This document shows positions 1 through 9,028 of a stretch of 33,911 bases of DNA, one piece after another. The DNA lies in the NCBI GenBank assembly GCA_019120525.1, contig DWUW01000154.1:1-33911 (forward strand), in the 5' to 3' direction. The notes below the pieces were generated by a model. That model did not search any database. It worked only from the letters and a program-made list of their open reading frames with translations, and was not told the DNA's origin. A program made the translations under genes and the position numbers. The stretch's first letter is position 1, and each line of letters begins with the position of its first letter. The stretch comes from Candidatus Eisenbergiella stercorigallinarum (lineage in GTDB: Bacteria > Bacillota > Clostridia > Lachnospirales > Lachnospiraceae).

Positions 1-1088
1 TTTACGACCAGGTTTCTGTCAAAGCGTTTTTCCACGTATTCCCGGCCCTTCTGTCCCATCTCCCTCTTTTTCTCATAAGGAAGGGCGAGAAAGGCTTCCA
101 CGGCCTTCTCCAGGCTCTCCGCGTCCTTCGGCGCGAAGGAAATGCCGCTCACCCCGTCCTCAAAGGTGTCCAGGCAGCCCTCCACCGCGCTGGCAAGGAC
201 CGGCCTCGCCGTGGCCGCCGCCTCCAGGAGCACGTTGCTCATTCCCTCATGGTAGGAGGGATGGATCAGGGCATGGCATTGTGCCAGGAATGCGGGCACA
301 TCGTCCCGGTAGCCGTAGTACTCCAGAACGCCCTCCTTCTGCAGCTTCTCCACAAGAGGCTCATAACGCGCCCTGGTCTCCTCCTCGTAAGCGCCCAGCA
401 GGCGGAACACCGTTTCCGGATGCCGCGCGTGGATCCGCTGCGCCGCCTCCAGAAGCTCTCCGATCCCTTTATCCTCCATCAGACGGAGGATGGACAGGAA
501 CACGGTCCTTTTCCTTCCGTCCGGCGCCGTCTCCGGCGGATATTCCTGCGGCAGGTGCGCGGACAGGTTTACGCCGGAGCCGGGAATGATCCGGCTTTTT
601 CCGGAAAGGCAGCCCTTTTTTCGCATAAAATCCCGGTTCCCCCGGTTCTGGAAGAACACGCAGGAAGCCTTCTTAAGCCCCAGGCGGTACAGAAGCACGA
701 TCAGCTTCTGCAGAAGCCCTTCATGCTCCAGAGTGGTGCCCAGCCCCGTGACGTTGGCCAGATACGGCGTTTTCGTCATTCCCGCCGCAAGACCGCCGTA
801 GACATTGGGCTTGATGGTATAGGTAAACACCGCCTCTGGCCGGTAACGCTTCATCAGCTCTCTGTAAAAAAGCAGGAGCTTCAGATCCTTTGCCGGATTC
901 ATCCCCCGCCGTTCAAAAGAGGTGGGAATATATTCGCAGCCAAGCTGGCGGATGCGCTGCACATAGCCGGTATCCGGGACGGAAACCAGCACCCGCCAGC
1001 CTTCGTCCAGAAGCGCCTGCAGCACCTCCCTGCGGAAGTCGTACAGGCCGGAATCGCTGTTGGATAAAATCAGTACGCAGTGTTCCAT
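1..1088 (-). CDS. Glycosyltransferase family 4 (GT-B), 3' end truncated by window edge
   Basis: Open minus-strand frame from ATG at 1088 off the left edge (MEHCVLILSNSDSGLYDFRREVLQALL...VFTYTIKPNVYGGLAAG...HPSYHEGMSNVLLEAAATARPVLAS...). GT4 motif E-G-M-S-N-V-L-L-E-A-A present. Absent from ORF track because it has no stop in the window. Confidence 0.9.
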   Translation of the reverse strand, partial: MEHCVLILSNSDSGLYDFRREVLQALLDEGWRVLVSVPDTGYVQRIRQLGCEYIPTSFERRGMNPAKDLKLLLFYRELMKRYRPEAVFTYTIKPNVYGGLAAGMTKTPYLANVTGLGTTLEHEGLLQKLIVLLYRLGLKKASCVFFQNRGNRDFMRKKGCLSGKSRIIPGSGVNLSAHLPQEYPPETAPDGRKRTVFLSILRLMEDKGIGELLEAAQRIHARHPETVFRLLGAYEEETRARYEPLVEKLQKEGVLEYYGYRDDVPAFLAQCHALIHPSYHEGMSNVLLEAAATARPVLASAVEGCLDTFEDGVSGISFAPKDAESLEKAVEAFLALPYEKKREMGQKGREYVEKRFDRNLVV

Positions 1089-1093
1089 GCTTT

Positions 1094-2071
1094 CTACAAC
1101 TCCTCCCGCCTTCGGATCATGATCTCATTATACTTCATCATGCAGATCCCTTCCTCATAAGCCCCGATGGCTTCCTCATTGGGCTTTCCTTCCAGATTCC
1201 GGATGATCTGCGCGGGCACATTGACGCCGCATTCATACGCGTGCGGATAACCGCCGCCGAACCGGGGATTCACCTCTGAGATACAGTATTCGTCCCCGCG
1301 CCGGAAAATATCTATGTCAATGATACCACAAAAACCGACAGTTTCAACGAAATTTTTGATCAGGGAAAACAGCCTTTCGTCCTTCACGGAAACGGACTTG
1401 TCCGTTTCCCCGGCCCGCATCTTCAGCTTCTCCTTCACGAAAATGGAGGTCACCTTCTTCGTGATCATATCCACATACACGTCCGCGCCGTACTCCGTGC
1501 CGTCCATGTATTCCTGGATCATCATATCCTCCTGACAGCCGTGCAGGAACCGCACCGCTTCCAGCGTATCCGCCCGGCTGATGCCGATGCTGGCGCTTCC
1601 CTTCGCGGGCTTCACAAAGACGGGAAGCTTCACCTCTCCCGTATGAAGCGCCTCCTCAAAGGCGGCAAGATCCATGAAGCAGCGGCCCGTGGGGATCTGC
1701 AGCTCACACAGCTTCTGATACATCCGGAACTTATCAAAGGAGGTCTCCACCGCATCCAGGGAAGAAATCACAGGCGTGGTCCCCACCGCGAGAAACTCCT
1801 CCCGATGGCGGGCCAGAAGGGCCAGCTCCGGATCGATCAGGGAAAACACGCCGGTGATCTTCTTTTCCCTGCAGATGGAAAGGATTTTTTCCAGATAGCC
1901 CGGCTCCGTGATCCGCGGGACAAGGATGGCCTCATCCGCCTCATACAGGGCGGGGGCGAGGCTGCTGCAGTCCGTGGCGTACACCTTCCCTTTTCCCGCC
2001 AGCTCCTTCTTAAAATACTGCACCACCTTGTTGCGGGTGCCCGCGCTTAAGATCAGAAGATTGATTTCCAT
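1094..2071 (-). CDS. ATP-grasp (CarB-like) domain protein, putative carboxylate-amine/thiol ligase
   Basis: Motifs LPVFVKPAKGSASIGISRA, MMIQEYMDGTEYGADVYVD, FCGIIDIDIFRRGDEYCISEVNPRFGGGYPHAYECGVN typical of ATP-grasp; RBS ggaggtaatt before ATG. Confidence 0.85.
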   Translation of the reverse strand: MEINLLILSAGTRNKVVQYFKKELAGKGKVYATDCSSLAPALYEADEAILVPRITEPGYLEKILSICREKKITGVFSLIDPELALLARHREEFLAVGTTPVISSLDAVETSFDKFRMYQKLCELQIPTGRCFMDLAAFEEALHTGEVKLPVFVKPAKGSASIGISRADTLEAVRFLHGCQEDMMIQEYMDGTEYGADVYVDMITKKVTSIFVKEKLKMRAGETDKSVSVKDERLFSLIKNFVETVGFCGIIDIDIFRRGDEYCISEVNPRFGGGYPHAYECGVNVPAQIIRNLEGKPNEEAIGAYEEGICMMKYNEIMIRRREEL

Positions 2072-2092
2072 AATTACCTCCCTGACGCTGTC

Positions 2093-2731
2093 TCACAGCC
2101 TTCCTTCCGCCTCCGCCCTGGCCTTCCGGATCTGGGCCAGGTTTCCTTCGGAAGCCGACGTATCCTCCGCCACACCGGAGCGGTCGAAGACCGCCTTCAC
2201 CGTCATGACGAGCACCTTCACGTCCATGGCGAAGGACAGGTTCTTCACATACTCCACATCCTTCGCAAGCCGTCTGTCCCAGTCCAGAAAATTCCGCCCG
2301 GAAGCCTGGGCAAGACCGGTAAGGCCGGGCCTTACCGTGTGGCGCAGCCTCTCCTCTTCGGTGTACCAGGGCAGGTAGGAAACCAGCAGCGGCCTGGGGC
2401 CGATGATGCTCATATCTCCCTTAAAAATATTGAACAGCTCCGGCAGTTCGTCCAGGCTGGTGGAACGAAGGAACTTCCCGAAGGAGGTCAGCCGTTCTGA
2501 ATCCGGAAGGAGCTGTCCGTTCTCATCCCGCGCGTCCGTCATGGTGCGGAATTTGCACAAAGTAAAAATCTTCTCCTTCCGTCCCGGCCTCTCCTGATGG
2601 AACAGCACCGGGCTTCCCAGCTTCGTCCGCACCAGGACGGCCACGACCAGAAGCACGGGCGAGAGCACCAGGATCGCGCAGCCGGATAAAAGGATATCCA
2701 GCGCTCTTTTTCCAAATTTTCTGTAAAACAT
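2093..2731 (-). CDS. PglC-like bacterial sugar transferase (initiating phosphoglycosyltransferase)
   Basis: MFYRKFGKRALDILLSGCAILVLSPVLL...FHQERPGRKEKIFTLCKFRTMTDARDENGQLLPDSERLTSFGKFLRSTSLDELPELFNIFKGDMSIIGPRPLL. Start at 2731 with gggaggag RBS; the track ORF start at 3031 overextends. Confidence 0.9.
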   Translation of the reverse strand: MFYRKFGKRALDILLSGCAILVLSPVLLVVAVLVRTKLGSPVLFHQERPGRKEKIFTLCKFRTMTDARDENGQLLPDSERLTSFGKFLRSTSLDELPELFNIFKGDMSIIGPRPLLVSYLPWYTEEERLRHTVRPGLTGLAQASGRNFLDWDRRLAKDVEYVKNLSFAMDVKVLVMTVKAVFDRSGVAEDTSASEGNLAQIRKARAEAEGRL

Positions 2732-2774
2732 ACGCTCCTCCCTTCTGCCCGGATCCGCCCCGGCTCCGTTTCCG

Positions 2775-3956
2775 TCACACGAACAGCCCGCGCACCAGGC
2801 CGATGATCCGTTCCATGTCCTCCGGCGTATTCTTGATATCGCTGGGAAGGCACAGGCCGTGATAGAAGATCTTCGCTCCCACGCTCTCCGCGGGCGCGGA
2901 CAGATCCAGCGACTGCACGCTGCGGCCGTCCGCCCCCTTCCGGGATCCGTCCTTCGTGAAGAAATCCGCGCCCGCGAAAATGGGCTGCATGTGCATGGGC
3001 TTCCAGATGGGCCTGGTTTCAATGTTTTCATCGGAAAGCACGTCCATCACCCGGTCGGGCACAACGCCGCAGGCAGGATCGATGGTGATGCAGGAAAGCC
3101 AGTTGTTGGCCTCCCCGTCCGGGTTCAGGGGATTCATGGCAATGGCCGGGATATCCGCGAAGGCCTCCCGGTACTGCCGGTAGATCTCCTGCTTTTTCCG
3201 CTTGTGTTCCTCAATATGAAGGAGCTGGCCTCTGCCTACCCCGGCCGTGATATTGGACATCCGGTAGTTGAAGCCCAGCTGGGAATGCTGATAGTAGCGG
3301 GCCGCGTCCCTGGCCTGGGTGGAAAGGAACCTTGCCTTATCCACATATTCCTCATTGGCGGAAACCAGCATGCCGCCGCCGGAGGTGGTGATGATCTTGT
3401 TTCCGTTGAAGGAATAGATGCCGATGTCGCCAAAGCAGCCCGTCATCCTCCCCTGGAAGGTGGAGCCCAGGGATTCCGCCGCGTCCTCGATGAGCGGCAC
3501 GCCCTTCCGGTCGCAGATCTCGCGGATCCGGCCGATCTGGGCGGGGGTGCCGTACAGGTGGGCGCAGATCACCGCCTTCGCGTCCGGGTATTTTTCAAAG
3601 GCCGCCTCCAGCGCGTCCGGATCCATGTTCCAGGTCTTTTCCTCCGCGTCGATGAAAACCGGCACTGCCTTTTCATAGCAGATGGGATTGCAGGTGGCGG
3701 AAAAGGTCAGGTCGGAGGAAAACACCACGTCTCCCGGCTGAATTCCGATCAGCCGCAGGGCCAGATGGATGGCCGCCGTCCCGGCGCTCAGCGCCGCCGC
3801 GTGGCCGCAGCCCGTATATTCAGCCATTTCCTTTTCAAAGGCGTTCACATTCGGCCCCAGAGGAGCGATCCAGTTGGTCTCAAAGGCTTCGTTCACAAAC
3901 CGCTGCTCATCCCCGTGCATGGTAGGGGAAGACAGATAAATTCTTTCTTTTCCCAT
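2775..3956 (-). CDS. DegT/DnrJ/EryC1 aminotransferase, PglE-like
   Basis: MGKERIYLSSPTMHGDEQRFVNEAFETNWIAPLGPNVNAFEKE..., PLIEDAAESLGS, SFNGNKIITTSGGGMLVS closely resemble remembered PglE sequence. Start placed at MGKER rather than the track ORF start. Confidence 0.88.
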   Translation of the reverse strand: MGKERIYLSSPTMHGDEQRFVNEAFETNWIAPLGPNVNAFEKEMAEYTGCGHAAALSAGTAAIHLALRLIGIQPGDVVFSSDLTFSATCNPICYEKAVPVFIDAEEKTWNMDPDALEAAFEKYPDAKAVICAHLYGTPAQIGRIREICDRKGVPLIEDAAESLGSTFQGRMTGCFGDIGIYSFNGNKIITTSGGGMLVSANEEYVDKARFLSTQARDAARYYQHSQLGFNYRMSNITAGVGRGQLLHIEEHKRKKQEIYRQYREAFADIPAIAMNPLNPDGEANNWLSCITIDPACGVVPDRVMDVLSDENIETRPIWKPMHMQPIFAGADFFTKDGSRKGADGRSVQSLDLSAPAESVGAKIFYHGLCLPSDIKNTPEDMERIIGLVRGLFV

Positions 3957-4037
3957 ATCCTGTTCTCCATTTCCGTGCGGCTTTCGATCTGTCAAGGCCC
4001 TGCGCTGCCGCGCCATACGCAGAGCTGTCCGCTTCCG

Positions 4038-4066
4038 TAACAGTTCAGCCTTCGGCTAAACTGTTA
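4038..4066. repeat. Intergenic inverted repeat (12-13 bp arms, 3-nt loop) flanked by 9-bp direct repeats
   Basis: taacagttcagcc-ttc-ggctaaactgtta; the single mismatch becomes a U-G wobble in the minus-strand transcript. Flanked by tccgcttcc at 4028-4036 and 4067-4075. Confidence 0.7.
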
Positions 4067-4107
4067 TCCGCTTCCCGTCTTCGGCCCGCATGTCCGGCCG
4101 CCGGGCC

Positions 4108-4503
4108 TCAGCCCTCTTTCTCCAGAAGCTCGATCATCCCGGCAAAGCGGTTCATGAGAAAGCACACGCGCCTTCCGCCGATGGCCGGAGCTGGCACGGG
4201 AGAATCGATCTGCACATAGCCGGACCCGGTGAGCCGTTTCAGCTCCCCGTCCAGATCCTCGCACACATAGCAGATATGATAGGGAGCGTTCTTATAGGTT
4301 TTTAACAGCCCGGCAACCACGCTGTCCGGCGCGTTGGGGCTGACCAGCTCCACCACATAACCGTCCTTTTCCAGAAAAAGGATGTCCACCTTCCGGTATG
4401 TGTCGTCCGTAACGTCTCCCAGCCGGACATAGCCCAGCTTTTCAAATTCTTCCGCAGCCTTCTCCAGTTTTTTTACCAGATAGCCGATGTGATGTATCCT
4501 CAC
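4108..4503 (-). CDS. VOC-superfamily (glyoxalase / methylmalonyl-CoA epimerase-like) protein
   Basis: MRIHHIGYLVKKLEKAAEEFEKLGY...DILFLEKDGYVVELVSP...APYHICYVCEDLDGEL...; GTG start overlaps the upstream stop (GTGA). Confidence 0.8.
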   Translation of the reverse strand: MRIHHIGYLVKKLEKAAEEFEKLGYVRLGDVTDDTYRKVDILFLEKDGYVVELVSPNAPDSVVAGLLKTYKNAPYHICYVCEDLDGELKRLTGSGYVQIDSPVPAPAIGGRRVCFLMNRFAGMIELLEKEG

Positions 4504-6434
4504 GCTGATCCTCCCGTCCGTTTCGCTTCCTGTCTGGCCCGGACCGTCCTTCCGTCCTTCTTATAAACATAGGTGGGGACGATCTGCTGCACCAGAGGCC
4601 GGATATCCTCGACCTCATCCTTTGAGGCGTCCTCCAGCTTTTTTAGCTGGACGAAAAATTCGTCCTCGTCCAGCTCGATGGGCCTGCCGATATGGATGAG
4701 CTTATTCGCGGTATCCTGCATGCCCTCCTCATCCATCAGAAGCTCTTCATAAAGCTTTTCTCCCGGGCGGAGGCCCGTGAACTCGATCTGGATATCCTCG
4801 CCTACCTTGTAGCCGGATAAGCGGATCAGGTTTTTGGCAAGGTCCAGGATCTTCACCGGTTCTCCCATATCCAGGACGAAGATCTCTCCGCCCCTGGCGT
4901 AGGCCCCGGCCTGAAGCACCAGGGAAACCGCCTCCGGGATCGTCATGAAATACCGGATGATGTCCGGATGGGTGACGGTCACCGGGCCGCCCGCCGCGAT
5001 CTGCTTCTTGAACAGAGGGATCACGCTTCCGTTGCTCCCAAGCACATTTCCGAAACGGACCGCCACAAATTCCGTATCATAGTGCTTGTTGAAGGTCTGG
5101 ACGATCATCTCGCAGATCCGCTTGCTCGCCCCCATGATGTTGGTGGGATTCACCGCCTTGTCCGTGGAAATCATCACGAATTTGCGGCAGCCGTTGTTCG
5201 CCGCGGCATAGGCCGTCTTCCAGGTTCCGAATACGTTGTTTTTGATGGCCTCGTTGGGGCTAACCTCCATCAGGGGCACATGCTTGTGCGCCGCCGCGTG
5301 ATACACGATATCAGGATGATATTCGGAAAAAATGGCGTTCATCCGCTTTGTGTTGCGCACGGAGGCGATCAGCACCACAAGCTGCAGGTCCGGATGGTTC
5401 TGCAGCAGCTCCTGCTGGATATCATAAGCGTTATTTTCATAAATATCCACAATGACCAGCCGCGCCGGTTTATGCGTGGCAATCTGGCGGCACAGCTCGC
5501 TTCCGATGGAGCCGCCGCCCCCCGTGACCATGACCACCTTGTTCTGCACATAACCCAGGATGGAATCCAGGTCCACGCGGATGGGTTCCCTGCCCAGCAG
5601 ATCCTCCACCTCCACGTCCCGCAGCTTGCTCACGCTCACCTCGCCGTTGACCAGCTGGTACATGCCCGGAAGGGAACGCAGCTTACAGTTGGTTTCCTTA
5701 CAGATATCCAGGATATCCCGGATCACAGAACGGGGCGCGGAAGGGATCGCGATGAAAATCTCGTCGATATCGTAAAGGTCGGCGGATTCGATGATCTTGT
5801 CCCTGCCGCCAACCACCTTGATGCCCTGGATGAACTGGCCCCATTTCTGCCTGTCGTCGTCGATGATGCAGCGGATCACCATGGTGCTGTAGTTGCTGGT
5901 AACGATCTCCTTGATCAGCGCGTTCCCCGCTTCCCCGGCCCCGATGATCATGACGGAAATGTTATTTTTCCTGTTCTGCATCCGGTGCTTGCGGCCCCGG
6001 AGGAACCGATAGGAAAACCGGCTGATGAACAGGAAGGTGATCAGCAAAAACAGATACATGAAGTAGTAGCTGTCCGGCACAGGCTGTCCCGAGATCTTAA
6101 ACAGGTTCAGGCCGATCCCCGACACGATGGCGGACAGGAAGCAGGCGATCACCAGATTCTGCATCTCGTTTTCTCCCGCGAAGGCCCACAGGCTGTGATA
6201 CAGGCGGAAGAAGTAGAAGATCGCCACCGTCAGCAGGATGTTGAGCGGCAGGAAATTCCGCACGGGAAGGAGGAACTCGTCCGGAATGGCGTCCACATGC
6301 ATGTCGTAGCGCAGAAGCAGCGCCAGGAAGCTGGACGCGGTAATGCTCAGGATATCATACAGGATCAGCGCCGTCCTCCGGTAAAAAAGCTGATAATTAA
6401 AATATCTTTTTTTCGTTTTTTCTTTTTCCTGCAT
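4500..6434 (-). CDS. PglF/CapD/FlaA1-like membrane nucleoside-diphosphate-sugar 4,6-dehydratase
   Basis: N-terminal TM segments, CoA-binding-like IGAGEAGNALIKEI, then VVMVTGGGGSIGSELCRQIA, HKHVPLMEVSPNEAIKNNVFGT, FVMISTDKAVNPTNIMGASKR. Confidence 0.9.
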   Translation of the reverse strand: MQEKEKTKKRYFNYQLFYRRTALILYDILSITASSFLALLLRYDMHVDAIPDEFLLPVRNFLPLNILLTVAIFYFFRLYHSLWAFAGENEMQNLVIACFLSAIVSGIGLNLFKISGQPVPDSYYFMYLFLLITFLFISRFSYRFLRGRKHRMQNRKNNISVMIIGAGEAGNALIKEIVTSNYSTMVIRCIIDDDRQKWGQFIQGIKVVGGRDKIIESADLYDIDEIFIAIPSAPRSVIRDILDICKETNCKLRSLPGMYQLVNGEVSVSKLRDVEVEDLLGREPIRVDLDSILGYVQNKVVMVTGGGGSIGSELCRQIATHKPARLVIVDIYENNAYDIQQELLQNHPDLQLVVLIASVRNTKRMNAIFSEYHPDIVYHAAAHKHVPLMEVSPNEAIKNNVFGTWKTAYAAANNGCRKFVMISTDKAVNPTNIMGASKRICEMIVQTFNKHYDTEFVAVRFGNVLGSNGSVIPLFKKQIAAGGPVTVTHPDIIRYFMTIPEAVSLVLQAGAYARGGEIFVLDMGEPVKILDLAKNLIRLSGYKVGEDIQIEFTGLRPGEKLYEELLMDEEGMQDTANKLIHIGRPIELDEDEFFVQLKKLEDASKDEVEDIRPLVQQIVPTYVYKKDGRTVRARQEAKRTGGSA

Positions 6435-9028
6435 TATTTCTGTTTCTCTTTTCTTTTAAAGGTCAGGATGGGCGCAAGCACAGCCATGACGGACAGCCCC
6501 ATGGGATTGCAGGGATGGAACAGCCATTCCACCAGCCCCGCCGCGGCAAAAGCGGTAAAAACGGCAAGCGGGAGCGCCGCGTATTCATCCCGCCGCTCCT
6601 GTCTCCTGCGCAGCCGGTACAGATGATGATACGCATATCGTACCATCTGTATCAACGTCACAACCCCCAGGAGGATAAACGCCGCCCCTGTGATCAGGCC
6701 GTGGTCGTGGATCACCTGCAGATAGGTATTGTGGGCATGGACGGAAAGAGTCCCGTCCTCCAGGGGAACGCCCATCAGCTCGTGTCCCGTCAGGTTCCAC
6801 TGCGCGATATATTTCCGGAACAGGGCCAGGCGTCCGTTGGAAATATCGCCGCCCTCTTCCTCCTCAGACGGCCCGGGGTTCTGCCCCGCGTCCGTCTGCT
6901 CCGCTTCTTCCTCCGTCATCGGGCTGCCGGCAGCTGCTTTTGCGGATACCGTCAGGGCAAGCGCGTCCGCCTCCGCGGGTGCGTCCGTTTCCGTGGCGGG
7001 CACTTCTGAAACAGGATCGGCCTGCGCCATAAAGGTATCCACAAATTCCCGCAGCACCCTGTGTTCATCCCCGAACAGCTTTTCATCAAAGCAATAGGCG
7101 AAACGGGGAAACGTGATATAATTCTCGGAATCAGCACGGTCTCCCCTGTGGATCGCCCATTCCTCCGGGTCAGCCTCCAGTTCAAAAATATAAGGATCGT
7201 CATAGAGCGGCGGGATCAGCCGCACAGCCGAATAAGTAACCGGGAAGCAGGCAAGGACAGTCAAAAGCATCGCTCCTGTTTTGAAAAAGAAAGCCCCGGG
7301 CCGTTCCCTGTAACAGGAAAGCGACACAAACAGCCATATTCCAAGCCCCATCACTCCCGCCGCCAGATATCCGGTCCGCGACAGCGTAAGGATCAGCAGG
7401 GAAGCCGCCGTACCGAACAAAAAGCCGGTCCCCCACCAGGCATACAGCTTACGGGAACGGTGGTAGCGCGCGAGAAAACGTACCAGCAGGGCGGCAAGCA
7501 CCAGTGTCAGATAGCAGGCCGTCACCGTCACGGTATGGAACACAAAATTATACCGGTAAAAATACCAGGTCCGGAAAGGCCGCCGCGCCGCCGCAAAGAC
7601 CAGGGCACAGGCAAAATTCAGGATGATCCCGTTGCAGAAGATCACGCAGAACCGCTTCCTTCTCTCCCAGGCAAGGTAAAACAGGTACAGAAGCCCGAAG
7701 GCAACAGCCAGATAAACAGGCCAACCCCTGGTATTGCGCAGGACAATCAACAGGACCAGAAACACCGCGAGCAGTCCGGCATAGGCAAACGAAACCCTCC
7801 GCAGCTCTGCTCTTTTCCTGAGCAAAATAAGAACCAGCTGGATCAGCACCAGCCCGGCGACGACAAAAAGCACGGCATTCAGCTGTGCCAGCCGGTCCTG
7901 CTCCGGCATCCCGCGGTACTGCAGCCAGTAAAAAAATCCGGCCGCCGCAGAAGCCACGGCCCAGACCAGGCTGCCCACATGGAAAAGCGCCTTCTTCTCA
8001 CACATGGAAAGGAGCACCAGCCCCAGGAAGATCAGCACCTTCCGGTAAGCATAGGCCTGCTGGATATTATACATCGCGTTCATGTAATCGATGCAGCCCC
8101 AGAGTACGCCTGCCCAGAAAACGGTCTGGAGAGTATCCATCCCCTTATCCAGCAGGTTCTCCCTCACAGTGAGGGTCAGCGGCCGGATATCATCCCTTTT
8201 CGCGTTCACCACATAGAAAAGGACAGCGGCAGAAATGAGGATCCCGGCACAGTATACCATCTTATCCGCGCGGACGCCCCCATAATAGTCAAAGATCAGC
8301 ACGGCGGCAAGCCAGGCGGCGGTTCCCGCAGCGATCAGCGGATTGCATACCGCCCGGAAAAGCCATTGTACCCTTACCTCCCGGCCCTTACCTGCTTTCC
8401 TTGCCGCGTTTTCCGTAAGCAGCACAAAAAAGCCGGCAAGCAGGGCGATCCCCGCCATCAGCCCGGCCTTCTGGGGAAGGCTTAAGGGATCTGAATAAGT
8501 AAAGGCCATGGGGATGTTCTTCCCGACCTGCTCCCGGATTTCGCCGCCTTCCTCTACATAATAATAATTGCCGTAAACCGTCAGCCCCGATTCTCCGGTA
8601 TTCTGCCAGCCCAGCAGCAGCTCCTCCTCCGGATGGCTGATCTGCCAGACATAGGCCCTCCCGGCCTCCGTCTGAAACTCCACCGGGATCGTGAAAAAGC
8701 CCGGCGCGGTATAAGTATCCAACGCCACATTCCGGGAAAACAGCGTCTCTCCCAGATCGTTGGAAACGGTAAAGTTGACCACCTTCCGGGACAGATCGTT
8801 TTCCGCGAAAATGCTGACGCTTTCCAGATATCCGCCGTCCGCGATGAATACCTGCTGGATACGGTCATTTGCCCCTACGGCCTCCGTCGTCCCGGCCGTC
8901 GCCTGGTTTCCCGCCACCGTCCGCACACCGTCCAGGATCCCGGCGGGTCCCACGAGCAGCATCAGCACGGCCGCATAGCACAGAATCGCATATTCGATTG
9001 CCCGGCTTCTTTTCAGCTTTCTGTTCAT
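6434..9028 (-). CDS. Multi-TM O-antigen ligase-like protein (Wzy/WaaL/PglL-type fold)
   Basis: 864 aa with many hydrophobic segments; C-terminal LMGVPLEDGTLSVHAHNTYLQVIHDHGLITGAAFILLGVV matches the conserved H..N.yl....e.G..G pattern of the Wzy_C family; ATGA overlap with upstream gene. Confidence 0.75.
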   Translation of the reverse strand: MNRKLKRSRAIEYAILCYAAVLMLLVGPAGILDGVRTVAGNQATAGTTEAVGANDRIQQVFIADGGYLESVSIFAENDLSRKVVNFTVSNDLGETLFSRNVALDTYTAPGFFTIPVEFQTEAGRAYVWQISHPEEELLLGWQNTGESGLTVYGNYYYVEEGGEIREQVGKNIPMAFTYSDPLSLPQKAGLMAGIALLAGFFVLLTENAARKAGKGREVRVQWLFRAVCNPLIAAGTAAWLAAVLIFDYYGGVRADKMVYCAGILISAAVLFYVVNAKRDDIRPLTLTVRENLLDKGMDTLQTVFWAGVLWGCIDYMNAMYNIQQAYAYRKVLIFLGLVLLSMCEKKALFHVGSLVWAVASAAAGFFYWLQYRGMPEQDRLAQLNAVLFVVAGLVLIQLVLILLRKRAELRRVSFAYAGLLAVFLVLLIVLRNTRGWPVYLAVAFGLLYLFYLAWERRKRFCVIFCNGIILNFACALVFAAARRPFRTWYFYRYNFVFHTVTVTACYLTLVLAALLVRFLARYHRSRKLYAWWGTGFLFGTAASLLILTLSRTGYLAAGVMGLGIWLFVSLSCYRERPGAFFFKTGAMLLTVLACFPVTYSAVRLIPPLYDDPYIFELEADPEEWAIHRGDRADSENYITFPRFAYCFDEKLFGDEHRVLREFVDTFMAQADPVSEVPATETDAPAEADALALTVSAKAAAGSPMTEEEAEQTDAGQNPGPSEEEEGGDISNGRLALFRKYIAQWNLTGHELMGVPLEDGTLSVHAHNTYLQVIHDHGLITGAAFILLGVVTLIQMVRYAYHHLYRLRRRQERRDEYAALPLAVFTAFAAAGLVEWLFHPCNPMGLSVMAVLAPILTFKRKEKQK

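Noticed and set aside
4968-6626. 552-aa plus-strand ORF opposite the PglF-like gene
   Set aside because: His/Asp/Gln/Val-rich mirror of a conserved dehydratase; no RBS or family motif.
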